Source of the DNA: Marchantia polymorpha subsp. ruderalis
Taxonomy: Eukaryota > Streptophyta > Marchantiopsida > Marchantiales > Marchantiaceae
Reading direction: 5' to 3'
Assembly: GCA_037833965.1 (NCBI GenBank)
Contig: AP031353.1
Location: forward strand, 29,390,501 to 29,454,500
DNA length: 64,000 nucleotides
Within the stretch, counting starts at the first letter, position 1. The number at the start of each line of letters is the position of its first letter. Of the stretch, positions 23,747-35,264 are shown piece after piece. The notes below the pieces were generated by a model, which saw only the letters and a program-made list of their open reading frames with translations, did no database searches and had not been told where the DNA came from. The translations under genes and the position numbers were made by a program.

Positions 23747-24870
23747 TAGGGCCTTCATAGACCCAGGCAGGTGTCATCTTGCAGTGAGTCGTCTCGTAAG
23801 TTCTTCTTTTCGCTGCGAGTCTCCTCTTTTTGACCCAAGATGGAAGAATGTGCGGGCAGGCTAACTGGGCAGCTTTCTGATTAGCTGAGAATGAAACTGA
23901 GTTTTTCCGATGGAGCATCGAAGTCGTTGAACTAGATCCCTCCGCTTTCCGGTGGAGCGATCTAGCGATGGACTATAAAAACATATGAGCATCCATCCGC
24001 ACTCAACTACGAGGGAATCCCTATTCTCACAACCTGGTCGACGTCATACTGACCACCATAGTTCCTCACAGTGGAATTGTTCACCCAATGCTTGAAATTG
24101 TGTCGGCCACCTTGAAAATGTTTCCCAAGAGCAGATGTAGTGATAACCCATTGCATGGATGAAGCTTTATTCTCTGATCATGATAAATCTAAATATCTGT
24201 GCCAATGAACATGTAAGCTCCAATATCCATAAAGATTTTAACAAAATGTCTTTTGTTTTCCATTATAGACCAACCCTTGCTATAAAATGGCAAAGGAACC
24301 GAGAGAGGAGAGAAATCACACTCAACATACAAGCAATGAACAAAGTTTTCAATGCATAACGGAATTGTTTGGCATGGTTGGCTATCAAGCTCTAAGATAT
24401 TTTGTTTTAGTCACTTGCGTGCTATAGGATATTGAGTAAACAATCTCCTGAGTCAATGATTCACCGCCTTTGTGATTGAAGTCAGCTTGAAGGGTAGAAT
24501 CATTCAAACTCGTTTAGAAGACGATTGAAGTTCTTTGTGGAACATTTGAAGATATAACTTGCGTCTGAGGGGCACCTTCCCATACTTATGGCTACATATG
24601 TCTTGGTGAATATACTTTAATTGCAATCTTTTCTTCACTTTATGTTATTCACAAATCTTGAGGAAACTGGCGGTGAGACCATGTTGGATCAAGTCGCGTC
24701 TGAAAAACATGGCTTCACGTGTTTTCAATCATTTGTTTGATACCTAGCAGCTAATCATAAGCACTGTTTAAATCTTAATCAAAGTATGAATTTATCCAGC
24801 ATCCATGTATAACTCTCGCTCTTCACGCAAAAGCTATGTTTGATCCAAATTGTAAAAAATGATTTATGCT
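23747..24870 (+). repeat. Dispersed repeat copy 1, split by a ~635-bp insertion
   Basis: 23747-24135 matches 31292-31665 (start GGCCTTCATAGACCCAGGCA, end CCTTGAAAATGTTTCCCAA), and 24771-24870 matches 31661-31760 (ATGAATTTATCCAGCATCC). In copy 2 these two parts are adjacent; here 24136-24770 separates them. The open frame seen in copy 2 is broken here by several stops. Confidence 0.85.
24136..24770. other. Segment present in repeat copy 1 but absent from copy 2
   Basis: About 635 bp of AT-rich DNA lies where the two halves of the dispersed repeat meet in copy 2. I see no convincing terminal inverted repeats or target-site duplication, and the only open frame (24159-24359, 66 codons) is unrecognised. 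It may be an insertion here or a deletion in copy 2. Confidence 0.5.
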
Positions 24871-27051
24871 ACCTGTATGCTAAGGCGTATATAAGTTTTT
24901 TCTAAAAGTAAAGACTAAATGATCCAAAATACTTTGCTTGTGCATTTATTCTTTCTACAACATAGTACTTTGATAGCTTATTTAGACAACAACGAACGTA
25001 GAGAGTTCAAAACCGTGCAGACCAAATAGAATTTACGCATGGTACAAGAAAAGTTGAATTTTCCTTTGGATGAAAGCTAATTCTTGCTAGACGCACTACA
25101 CTCACATGCTCTTGTGTATTTCTTTTTGCACATGAGCAGGTAAGCTTAGTTCAGAAGGAAAGATCTTATGGATGAGCCAAAGTTCATCCAATTATTATCA
25201 TGATAACGTATTGCTGTGGACGGTGTGGTTGATAATGACAGCAAATTCAAAACACTAGTCTGTCAAAGGAGATTTTTATTGCAATTAATGGATTAGGTGT
25301 TTTTTACCTCCAACCAGATTCCAAGGTATAATAGAAGAGCTTGCCTATGAAGTAAATTGATTGTAAGGTTTCACTATCTTACCATGATACTATGTTGCTT
25401 GTAAAAGCAACTTGCAAAACCAGTATTCTTATTTCAACAAAACTAATCAATAGAACGTTGGGTACTCGTGATGGTACTCAAATCAATGTCTAAAACCCAT
25501 GAATTGCCCCATTAATTTCCGACAATTGTAACATCTACTGACAATCAATCTTACTAATTGTTCACACAAAAATTCTTCAGACCTTCAACATACTCACCTC
25601 CTGAAATCTGGAAACAGGAAGAACTTTTTCACATGATTTACACGAAGATTTGCAGCTAAACTTATTCATACACAACTTTCTCAATTATGACCGGAAACCT
25701 GTACAATCTTTCACTATTTATGTTTAAGGATGAATAATTCCTACAAACAAATCATGTCCAAGTCAACAGATTGATAGCTTCAAAGGATACAGTTATTGAT
25801 ACAGTTGTTTTTCGGGGTGGATGTATTCACAGTCATTGTACAAGTTGATTCTTAAGGATCCAGAATGTGTAATGAGAGTATAGAGAAACTTGCGTACATG
25901 AGTCACATCCAACTTTACAATTCATTTCACATACTAAATATCAGCTTGAGCACTACCTGAAGATTTGAAGAACTTTGAAGAAACTGTGAAGACTATTTAG
26001 ATGAATGACATTAGACCTTAATTGAATTAGATTGACTCTGGTCAAAGAGTTGCTGAAAATTAACCAATTAGTATAATGTTCTCAAGTTACGCCTATAACG
26101 TTGGATATTTCTTGTTTCCAGAAAATTCTCACCTCACAAATTCTGAACTCACAAGTTCTCAATTCTCTAGGGATCTGCAAAATCAACACTGTCAGTCGAG
26201 TAGTACTTGGCGAAAGATTGCCAATTCATCAGGATGCTTGAGTTTGATAATTGGAACAATGTAAACAACCTTTTCTGTGCAAGTCATGTCACAGTGCGCC
26301 ACTTTAGGACATGGATAAGGAGAAGTATATTATCTCAGTTACAAGCAATGGAAATTCACAAGACAGAAGAATTGAAAAGAAAAAGAGATTCTCATCAACA
26401 ATGCAAATATATGTGACAAGAGAACAAGAACTAGAAAAAAAACTAAGGCTCGTTAAAAGTTCAGGTTCATAATAACTCCTTCCACTTCAAACTGTTACCA
26501 TCCACAGAACATTACCTTTGACTCTCGTGCCCGTAAAAGATTGGACGTCGACTAATTTTTGTAATGTCATTCCGCCTTGTTTTGAACATGGAATATACAA
26601 GGTCTTTATAAAACTGTATTTGTATGTGTAATGCTCAGTTCAAGACTGCTTCTACGCTCTCTCGTTCAATTATTAATTGATTGCTTTCCTCATTCCTTCC
26701 ATCTAAAACCTAAAAAAAACAGTCACGGATTCAAATTCAGATGGAAAATCTCGATGGCATCAAGCTTCTGGCACCTGTCAAATGAAAGCACTTCAATTCA
26801 AATTCAAAGTTTTCCAAATTCTCTCTGGTGCTGATGCGGACAAGAGTACATTCAGAAAGCGGCGTCGGAATATTCGACTATTGTACCTTCGACATCACCT
26901 TCAAACGAATTTTGCCAGCCATTTGATTTGAACACAAAATAATAATTGGCCTTTTATATAAGCTTCATTGGTTTCATAGCCCAATTTAAGATTTCAGTCA
27001 TAGCATTACAGATATGGTAGTTGTGAAATAATAAGTTGTGCTCATACTAGA
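24871..27051. other. AT-rich intergenic DNA, nothing recognised
   Basis: No open frame above about 70 codons and no recognisable domain on either strand. The frames at 26076-26264, 26207-26416 and 26631-26834 lack similarity to anything I know and overlap low-complexity DNA. Confidence 0.55.
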
Positions 27052-27372
27052 AAAATATTAACAACTTTATGACCATCTGAAATATCATCAATTGTGATTT
27101 CATACCCACCTTTGTCTTTACAAAAAAATTTACTTACTTTTCCTAGAATTGAAGCATTATACAAAACTTTTGCCGGAACTGAAACTAGTACATACATATA
27201 TTTTTTATCATTACCATAAGGTTGAAAAAAAAATTACCTATTTTTTCTTTCATTTCAGGAGCAATTCGATTAAAAGGAGCTAATTCAAAAATTTCTGGTA
27301 CAATAAGAACTGCTCCACAATTGAAAGAAACTTTTTTCAATGTCACAAGTAATTGTTTTATTTGTATATCAT
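27052..27372 (-). pseudogene. petA: Nuclear plastid-DNA fragment: petA (cytochrome f) with internal deletion
   Basis: Read on the minus strand from about 27372, the sequence encodes [29 protein letters not shown], which matches the cytochrome f segment around GAVLILPEGFELAP. After a homopolymer frameshift at about 27230-27240 it resumes with QPYGNDKK and then [34 protein letters not shown], which belongs well downstream in cytochrome f. The intervening part of the gene is missing, so the copy has an internal deletion as well as a frameshift. This is an old plastid-to-nucleus transfer and not a working gene. Flanking DNA shows no clear extension of the plastid homology. Confidence 0.8.
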
Positions 27373-29080
27373 AAGTATACCAACATTACCGTTTTGACTA
27401 AACAAGGTATGGTATTGAAACAGATGTAGCATTTCAGTTTTGAGAGGGTTGCGCACATAGCTATATTAATGTGCTATATTTCATTTATGCGTTCACACTT
27501 CAGGAAGACGGAATAACATTCTTGCAAAGGGGAGAATTGTTAGTCTTCATTATCTAGACTTTGCTATTCGGACTTTTGTTGTTGGATCTATTCTATCATG
27601 CAATAAGAGCAATTGTAATACAAGTATTACAAGTAGGATGAACTTACTTCTTTTCAGTAGGGTTCAAGTGATATAGTGCAAGAGATGCGTGGATTAACAG
27701 AAGGTATTACAAATGAAGTGTATGTGGTTTCCAGACTATAATCTGCGCATGAAAATCTGCAAAATGTGGAATTGGACAAAATGATTTTATTTCACTGCGA
27801 TATTGAAACAACATTCATTCATCACGAGCATACAAATTAGGAGGAAAAGTCAAGTCGATTGTCTCTCCTAGAAATTCAGCTTTTTCCAGTTTGCGTTTGT
27901 CTCTATCCGAGGGTTTGCTTGAGCATCTAGAAGCTGGCAATGCTCTCAGAGGAGGAAAGACATTTTAAAAAAGAAAGAAGTGAATTGGGTTGAAGCTGGC
28001 TTTGTTTAACTCAACTTGTCTCAGTTTCATGTGTACGTTCCAGTAATGATCTTGAGGTAATTTTTTGAAAGTAATTTTTTGAAAAAAACTGCTTGAGCAG
28101 CATACATATAACATACAGTAGTTCTTTCTTAAGCTGACTACAATTAGAACCTTGCTACGTTTTCTTCTCATATCAGTTGTGAAAAAAAATAAATGCTTTC
28201 ATGTCTTGCTTGGTTGAGCCTAACTACATTCTTATATTGAGTAGGATTCAATACGCAAAATTTTACAGCCTGTACAATCATGGAGAACAATGAGACGAAT
28301 ATACACAATAGAGTCTTAAGTTGAACAGTAAAGTTTTAAGATCTTAACAGATACGACCATGGCAAGTATTGAATGAAATTATCTCAAACTTCGACGTATT
28401 GGCAATACAATATGTGAGATTTTACTGCATATGTAACTTCTTTTAAGAAAAAATGGACATTTTGTATTTTTTGAAAGATGCAATGAATGAATGTTATCGC
28501 TACTTATTAACAGCATTGTACAATGCTCTTAACCTGATCATGATAAGTGTACTCAAGAATTCTATGATACATTTTAATAGACTGTACTAGTCATTGAATC
28601 TAGAGGTCGAGTGCATGTCAAAAGATGGATAAGATTAATTCCTCAACTTCAAAGAGGAGTTTTTTTTTCATTATTTAAGTAAATCTGTATGCAATGAACG
28701 ATTAAAGTTCAGAGGCTCAATACCCCAACCAAATCACAAATTGTAAGTTACTTCTCATCTCTGCACATTTCAGTGCCTCCAACTCCTGGAATTCCAAAGA
28801 CTTTTGACTAAAGAATATCTTGTTGTCACAGCCAAGCTGATGGCGCATCTTCCTGCAATCCAACAAACTCCAACAAGACAGACCTTAGAGAGACGTCTCT
28901 ACCAGCAAACTCTTAAGATAACTTGAGTAGCACTCAGGTACATTCATTAATAAATCAAAAGTTGAATCACAATAATATCAAAATACGCAGAATCAAGGTT
29001 CATAATTTTAAAACGTCATCTCAGCAACATTGACCGTCATCCCTGAACAAATCATTTATGTAACGTGAGTTCGTGGTAGA
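27373..29080. other. AT-rich DNA with one copy of a dispersed repeat, no gene
   Basis: The segment 27727-27827 recurs at 29088-29183 (shared core TAATCTGCGCATGAAAAT and GATATTGAAACAACATTCAT) in the same orientation. The frame at 27965-28171 minus is short and unrecognised. Nothing else is supported. Confidence 0.5.
27727..27827 (+). repeat. Dispersed ~100-bp repeat, copy A
   Basis: Roughly 90 percent identical by eye to 29088-29183, with shared landmarks AATCTGCGCATGAAAAT, AATTGGACAAAATG and ATTGAAACAACATTCATTC. Copy B directly adjoins the MULE relic, so both may derive from that transposon. Confidence 0.8.
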
Positions 29081-29087
29081 TTTTCAG

Positions 29088-29183
29088 ACTGTAATCTGCG
29101 CATGAAAATATGCAAAATGTGAAATTGGACAAAATGGTTTTAATTCACTAGGATATTGAAACAACATTCATTCATCATAATGC
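29088..29183 (+). repeat. Dispersed ~100-bp repeat, copy B
   Basis: Partner of 27727-27827 in direct orientation, 1.36 kb apart. It abuts the decayed 3' end of the MULE-type transposase relic. Confidence 0.8.
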
Positions 29184-29184
29184 A

Positions 29185-30080
29185 ACATTCATAATAGCTC
29201 TTTTTTCATGACCACTCACAATCTCAATCAATTTCTTTGTCCATGCTTTTCAAACTTGATATATGCAAAGAAATATAGAGATATGTGGAAAAACAATGTC
29301 TAATTGAAATATCTCATTGTGAGCACAATCCGTCATGAAGGAGGAGGGCATCCATCCAAGGATATAATGTTTGGCGATTTTCTTCACTGCAGATAATAAT
29401 TCCACCAGATCTTGTGTTTCTTCTCTTTGAAGGAATCCAAAAATAGTAGGATGTCCGTGTTCATATTTGTCGAACACCATAAGGGTGTACAATGGATACT
29501 GCATCGCAAAAAATAAAATAAACGTATGAGTTTGCTGCTAGCAGTCGTCTACAAAGTCCTCATCTTCATTGATACTAAGCTAAACTTGATAAAAATGAAT
29601 GATTCACTATTTTTATGTATTGATAAGCTAGACGTGATCAAGGTATATAAAACAACATATACAACACACATTGAGAAGTTCAATAACGTCTTACTGGACA
29701 TGTTAAAGCTCCAAACCGTCATTTTTCAAAGTATCTTTACATACAAGATACTTGGATACAGGTATGAAAAAGTGATACAGGTTTAAATGTATCACTTTTT
29801 GGTGCCTGGTATAGAACAACATGAGATGAATTTGCTTTCATCCATAATTCTGTGCTAATTCTATCATTAACATTCTCCAAGTTTCTTTTCTCAATTTCCA
29901 ATTTGATATTATACACATCAGCAGATGTGATATAATGATCTCTAAAAGGGGTTCTTTGCACATAGCCTAAGCTCTGATGATTTTCAAATAGTGCTTTTGC
30001 CGCACACTAGAGAATTTGTGGAGGAGTTAAACCTCTTCTTAACTCGCATTCAACCCACTCCTTGGCAAAAGAACGTAGAA
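29185..30080 (-). pseudogene. Relic of a MULE-type (Mutator-like) transposase
   Basis: Minus-strand reading gives, in order, a helical region FAKEWVECELRRGLTPPQIL interrupted by a stop, the segment DVYNIKLEIEKR, then YPLYTLMVFDKYEHGHPTIFGFL, SSFMTDCAHNEI and VFPHISIFLCIYQV. This follows the plan of the MULE transposase domain: a YPLYTL..FD strand, a later (T/V)D acid and a FP....FLC.WHV strand. Here the usual WHV has become YQV. The piece before YPLYTL is frameshifted, and a stop follows CIYQV. Function is lost. I could not find terminal inverted repeats. Confidence 0.65.
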
Positions 30081-31291
30081 AATATTAGACAACGTGCTTG
30101 CTTAGCGTCAAAGTTTTACAAACTGTAATAACAGCAAACTTGTTGTACATATTACAAATATGACAGACAATTAACTATGAACGATAAACAAATACATTGA
30201 AAATATTACAAATACGTCGTTACTTGCACTCGGAGGATAAATTGCGCGCCATCTGAGATGGCAAGCCAACACTATCCGGACACGCTGTGCCATGACAAGC
30301 TACACCTGCAACATTTACTTGTCTTCTATACTTGTATAGCAACTTCGTGGTCCCTGGTGGAATGTGATCATTAAGCAGCAGTTGAATGACACTAAACCTG
30401 CACTAACAGCCCTTGTGATGAGAATCATGATCTAATCTATACCTGTTGCCTGGACCGAGATGAGTTCAATTGATGCATGGATTGATGGATCTTGAATACA
30501 ATTCGAGCTAAGCATACTCTTTTTGCCCTTTTCTCGAGTACCATATTTGCAATAATACATTGTATACGATTCCCAACGGTGCCTAGCCCCTCCACCCTTT
30601 TATGAGCAACGTGTCACAAATTCCGTCTTCGCATCATTATAACAAGATGCCTCTCCTGAAACTATATTGTTAAGCCTCGAGCTTTTGATGTTAGCCGTCC
30701 CATTCGACCAATTCAAGATTAACGAATTGAAAGGGCCATCCCACGGTGGATCTTCCACAATCCATCCTGCCTCCATACTGTCACCACACCTGCAAAAAGC
30801 ACATGAAATGACAAGAAAAGTACAAGCACGAGCTTTGGCACGAGCTTCTCACCGCACTGACACTGGCACCCAAAAGCAACGTCAAAACATCGACGAGCTA
30901 GAGGATATCGATGTGACTCTATTTTCATAAACCCTAAACTTTTCCGCCTAAAATTTTGAATTACAAATATTACAGTTTGAATTTATTAGGGATTCCAATT
31001 GAGCTATCCATCTTGCGATTCAGGTTTAATTTAACTAAAACAGCGGCCTCTACCGTGATAGTCTCTACATGGTTATTGGAATTTAATCCGGTTGACAGAC
31101 TCTACATGGTTGTCGGAAAGTCGGGTATGCCGACCCTCAAGTTCCCAAAACTGAGATAAAATCCGACTGACTCGGGGCTGCCCGAATGGAGCATGAAGCA
31201 AGAAAGAAAGAGTAGAAAGAAATTGGGATCCCTGACATCTGGCAGTACGGCAGTTTGTATAAGTTTGTGCAACTAAGCGAGTCGCCTGTAT
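30081..31291. other. AT-rich intergenic DNA, no gene recognised
   Basis: Only short frames occur (30667-30930 plus, 30956-31159 plus), without recognisable domains. A short internal echo, CTCTACATGGTTATTGGAATTTAATCCGG then CTCTACATGGTTGTCGGAAAG, is seen near 31060-31120. Confidence 0.5.
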
Positions 31292-31760
31292 ATGGCCTTC
31301 ATAGACCCAGGCAGGTGTCATCCTGCAGTGATCCGTGACGGAAGTTCTTCTTTTCGCTGCGACTCTTCTCTTTTGGACCAAAGATGGAAGAATGTGCGGG
31401 CATGCTAACCGGGCAGCTTCCTAATTGGCACTTAGTTTTCCGGTGGAGCATCGAAGTGATTGAACTAGATCGCTTTGCTTTCTGGCGGACCGATCTAGCG
31501 ATGGACTATAAGAACATCTGGGCATCCATCCGCACTCAACTAAAAGGGAATCCCTATTCTCACAACCTGATCGACGTCATACTAACGATCATAGTTCCTC
31601 ACAGCAGAACAGTTCAACTGATGCTTGAAATTGTGTCGGCCACCTTGAAAATGTTTCCCAACAGCTTAATCGAAGTATGAATTTATCCAGCATCCATGTA
31701 TAACTCTCGCTCTTCACGCAAAAGCTCAGTTTGATCCAAATTGTAATAAATGATTTATAA
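31292..31760 (+). repeat. Dispersed repeat copy 2, uninterrupted, with a 98-codon open frame
   Basis: Matches the two separated halves of copy 1 at 23747-24135 and 24771-24870. A frame of 98 codons (31384-31680) begins ATGGAAGAATGTGCGGG and stays open here but is broken in copy 1. I recognise no domain in it. It may be a fragment of a captured or transposon gene. Confidence 0.8.
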
Positions 31761-32657
31761 TATTTATTACATATTGGAACATCACTTGAGTTCATGCTAA
31801 CTTATAAATGCTAAAGCATTTATAAGTTTTTGAACATGTATCAGCTTTGGGGAGGCCTTGTGCCACATAGGTCAGTCCAAGATAATGCCTTCGCAGTGAC
31901 CCGATTTTATCAAGGAGGAGGCACTTTCCAGAACTACTACATGGTATTGCTAAAGGCTTCGTCACAGGAATGACACACAGAATTGTGTGAAAGAGAGGAC
32001 GCAATTATTTGAAATTGAGGTCATTAGTCCACTGCTATACAAATAGTAGTCTATATCATTCCAAAAATCTGCGTGGCCTTTTGAATCTTTCTCCATACAT
32101 TGAAGTAGTCTTCTCCAGACTTTGATCTAGTTGAGAAGAGTACAGTCATGCTTTATCAAAGTATTGATTGGAGTAAGCTTCAACGTCTCAAAACGTGCTC
32201 GAAGTGAGTTTTATGTTCAGTAATATGTGTTGGAGTACCTGTTTCTTAAGACCGCAGCTTGCTTGGCACGCTCTGTAGGGAAGATTTAACTGTTAGTTTT
32301 ATTCAAGAAATTGCTTCTTTCCGCATGTGATACTATGTATGGAGATTGTAGTATTTTGGAGGCACAAACTTTGAGCGGACATCAGGTGTTCCATTCATTA
32401 CTACAAGCTATGACTAGGATGCTCCCATTGACGAATATGGCAAGTACCAAAACCTGCTAGGATTTTTTACTCAAATCTCCATTATCTTTCATTGAACAGG
32501 ACTTGAAAACAGAAAGATTATGTATCAAGTCGTTAAGGAATATATGCTGCATGAAGTACGGATGAAGTTGTATAAACAATGGTCAACCTTCTCACCTGCA
32601 ATTCCATCAGCTCAATTTTGGAAGCCAACTCTTTTGATCTTCATACCATATTTACAG
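31761..32657. other. AT-rich DNA, nothing recognised
   Basis: No open frame with a recognisable product. The last part directly precedes the beta-galactosidase exon relic and ends in a good 3' splice site, TATTTACAG. Confidence 0.5.
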
Positions 32658-32797
32658 GGCTTGTCAGGCAACCAAAGTGTGGACATCTCAAGGATTTACA
32701 TGAAGTTTTGATGCGGTGTGAATCAGCCTTGATATCCGTCGATGATGAACCTCTACTTATGTTAGTGAGGTTCTTGAATGTAATTCATGAGAACTGA
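32658..32797 (+). pseudogene. Single-exon relic of a plant beta-galactosidase (GH35)
   Basis: After an acceptor-like TTTACAG, the frame reads GLVRQPKCGHLKDLHEVLMRCESALIS and on to a stop. This matches the well-conserved plant GH35 block GL.RQPKWGHLKDLH..I..CE.ALVS, in which the Trp is here a Cys. No other beta-galactosidase exon was recognised nearby, so it is probably an isolated fragment, perhaps carried by a transposon. It could also be one exon of a much-decayed gene. Confidence 0.6.
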
Positions 32798-34018
32798 GTA
32801 ACGTAGAGTTTTGAATTGTGAAGAAACATATTTTAACTCCTGACACTATGGGATGGCTATAGAATGTGATTTCGGAAATTAAACAGGGTATTTATATTTT
32901 CTGGAAGTTGACCTTTAGTAATAAGACATAATCTGTAGGAGCTTGAAGGCATTAGTATTGTTTCTAGGGTACCAGCTATATCCTCTGTAACAAACAAACT
33001 AGATTCCAAGGTCAAGGGTAGCTCATGGAGTTTTCAATTGTGTTCAAAGGCAAGTTCTTGTTGTCTCAATGTAAAATAATATCAACAGCAGATTATGACA
33101 GCCTCCAGTGTGTTGCTTCTAGTCAAATTTTGCAGACGCTATACAACAATTAATTAGCTGTGTTTATCCTCATCTCTTCAGGGAGCTCGTTCAACGAAAC
33201 AATTGTACTGATGTTCATTATGATGATGATGAGAACTGCAGAACTGAGATCCTGCTCAAGACAACTTTTTCCTGCTGATATCAATCATCGTTTGCAGCTT
33301 CCACAGGTATAATTAAACTATGACACCCATAATGCAAATATATAATAGACAGACGTATTCTGCAGAGCTACTCTGATGGAACCCTTGCCAGCTTTTGAGT
33401 ACATCGTCTGATAACTGGCAACATCTGTCGGTGTGATAGCTCAGTTTTTTTGTTTTTTCGGAATTAGGATAGAAGTTTGGAACATTGCGGTCGGTTTTAA
33501 CCTTTGAAAGTAGAAGTAATTAGATTAGAGTAGAATAGCAACGTAACAGGGTAGATGAGGTAATGGTAGTACTCTGGAGGGAACTTCAGACGTTGCGTTG
33601 GTCCTTAGGAGGGCGATGAGGTCCGAACCTGTGAGGATGGATGAAGAACTACCTCATTTGAGTACCTAGACAGGTATTAGGGAAAAGGGTACTCAACCGG
33701 TGTACGTGAGGACATCGAAGCTTCACGGTCACAAAGGGATGACGGGTACCGGTTGCGTAAAAGATAGTGCCGCCCGGGAAAGAATTCGAATGGCGGCATC
33801 TTCAGTTCGCATGCATGGGAGACCGTTGCGACGGCGGAGATTATCCAAGGAGTCGGATGCTCCTCGCTCGTATTTCACGAACACATTGAGACATCGACGC
33901 GTGAAAGTGGCGCGCGGACGAGAAGAGCGAGAATTAGCGATGGCGCGGCCAATCAAACTCCACGCTCTACGAGTGCTTGAGGTTGGCTTACGGACTTATC
34001 GTCGTGATTTGATTCTGG
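32798..34018. other. Flank of retroelement 1; composition switches near 33550
   Basis: AT-rich up to about 33550, then GC-balanced to the element junction. An open frame from 33700 runs across the LTR boundary to 34092; its C-terminal part is LTR sequence and it has no recognisable domain, so it is probably a chance frame. The GC-balanced part may be an older repeat. TCTGG (34014-34018) is the predicted left target-site duplication of element 1; its right partner lies outside the window. Confidence 0.45.
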
Positions 34019-35264
34019 TGTGGTACCCCACTTTTGGCAATTTTGAGGAAATTAAAACATTTTTGGAAAACTGTACCCTGGCAGCATTGTAAATAGCCTT
34101 CGGTACATCAAAACAGAGTGAATCCGGAAGATCGCGGGGATTCTCGAGGGATCTTGTAGAATCTGGGATTTGGGGTGCAGCAGTAAGGGCAGGCACCACC
34201 CTCCCTGCGAGCTCCGCAGTTAGGATCTCTACGGCGCAAGGCGCAAAACCCGCCTTCGGAGGTTGCGTCCGCGGCTGTAGGGAAACCCCCGTAATTAGGT
34301 AAACCCTCGGGCGCCTTGACCAAGTTAGGATCCCGTTGGAAAGAGCTCGACGCGCTGATTCTAACGAGCCCAAGAACGCTTGGAACGGACGAGGACTTAG
34401 GGAGTTATCGCTACTGGAAGAAACGGAGGCGGTCGCCTACGGCGGAAGGAGTTCGCCACCGGCGCGAATTCCGCCTACGCGGAAGGGGGATTCAAGTTTT
34501 GTCCTATGCACGGACGAAGGCGTTCGCCTGTGCACAGGCGAAGTAGGGTTAGGGAAGGCGCGAAGTCCGCCTACGCACAGGCGTTCGCCTGTGCACAGGC
34601 ACTTCGGCGTCGGCGGAAAATCCGCCTTGGGCCCTAGAAATGCGCCTTGTGAGGTAGAAAGTGTACGGCGCCTTCCGCGCCAGCGCAGCGCCGCGTACGT
34701 CGGAAGAGCCGCCAGAGTAATCCAATAGGTACGGACCGTGCGGACGGCACGGGTGGATGCGCTCTTGGACGGACGGAGTTGCGGCGGCGGAAGCGCCGAC
34801 GGAGAGACAAGGAACGGACAGACTGGACGGAGACGGCTGACCACGGTCAACGCCTTCCGCGCCAGCGCAGCGCCGCGGACGGAATTCGCCTGCGCACAGG
34901 CGAGCGCCTGTGCACAGGAGGATGTTCAAGTTCCGCGCCGGCGGAGAATCCGCCGAGGCTCCTGCCTGCGCACAGGCAGGAGTTGAATTTTTGTCCGACA
35001 TGCGGACACACGCGTCAAGGCAGAGGGGGATTGGCCGAGGGGCGGTACGAACAAGTGTACCGCGCAAGGCGGAAAACTCGCCTTCGGCGCTACGCCCCCA
35101 TGTCCGCAGGGTGACACGCTCGCGGAGTTCAAATCCGCCAATTCGAGCGTGAGAGTTTAATCGACGACGGCGGAGCGTGAAGCCGCGCGTGAGAGCGAAG
35201 ACCGTTCCAGCGTACAGCCGGCGCGGCCATCAAGTGAGACGTTCTTCACGACCAAGAGCCGACC

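Noticed and set aside
33700-34092. A 130-codon frame running into element 1
   Set aside because: Its end is LTR sequence, it crosses an insertion junction and it shows no known domain.
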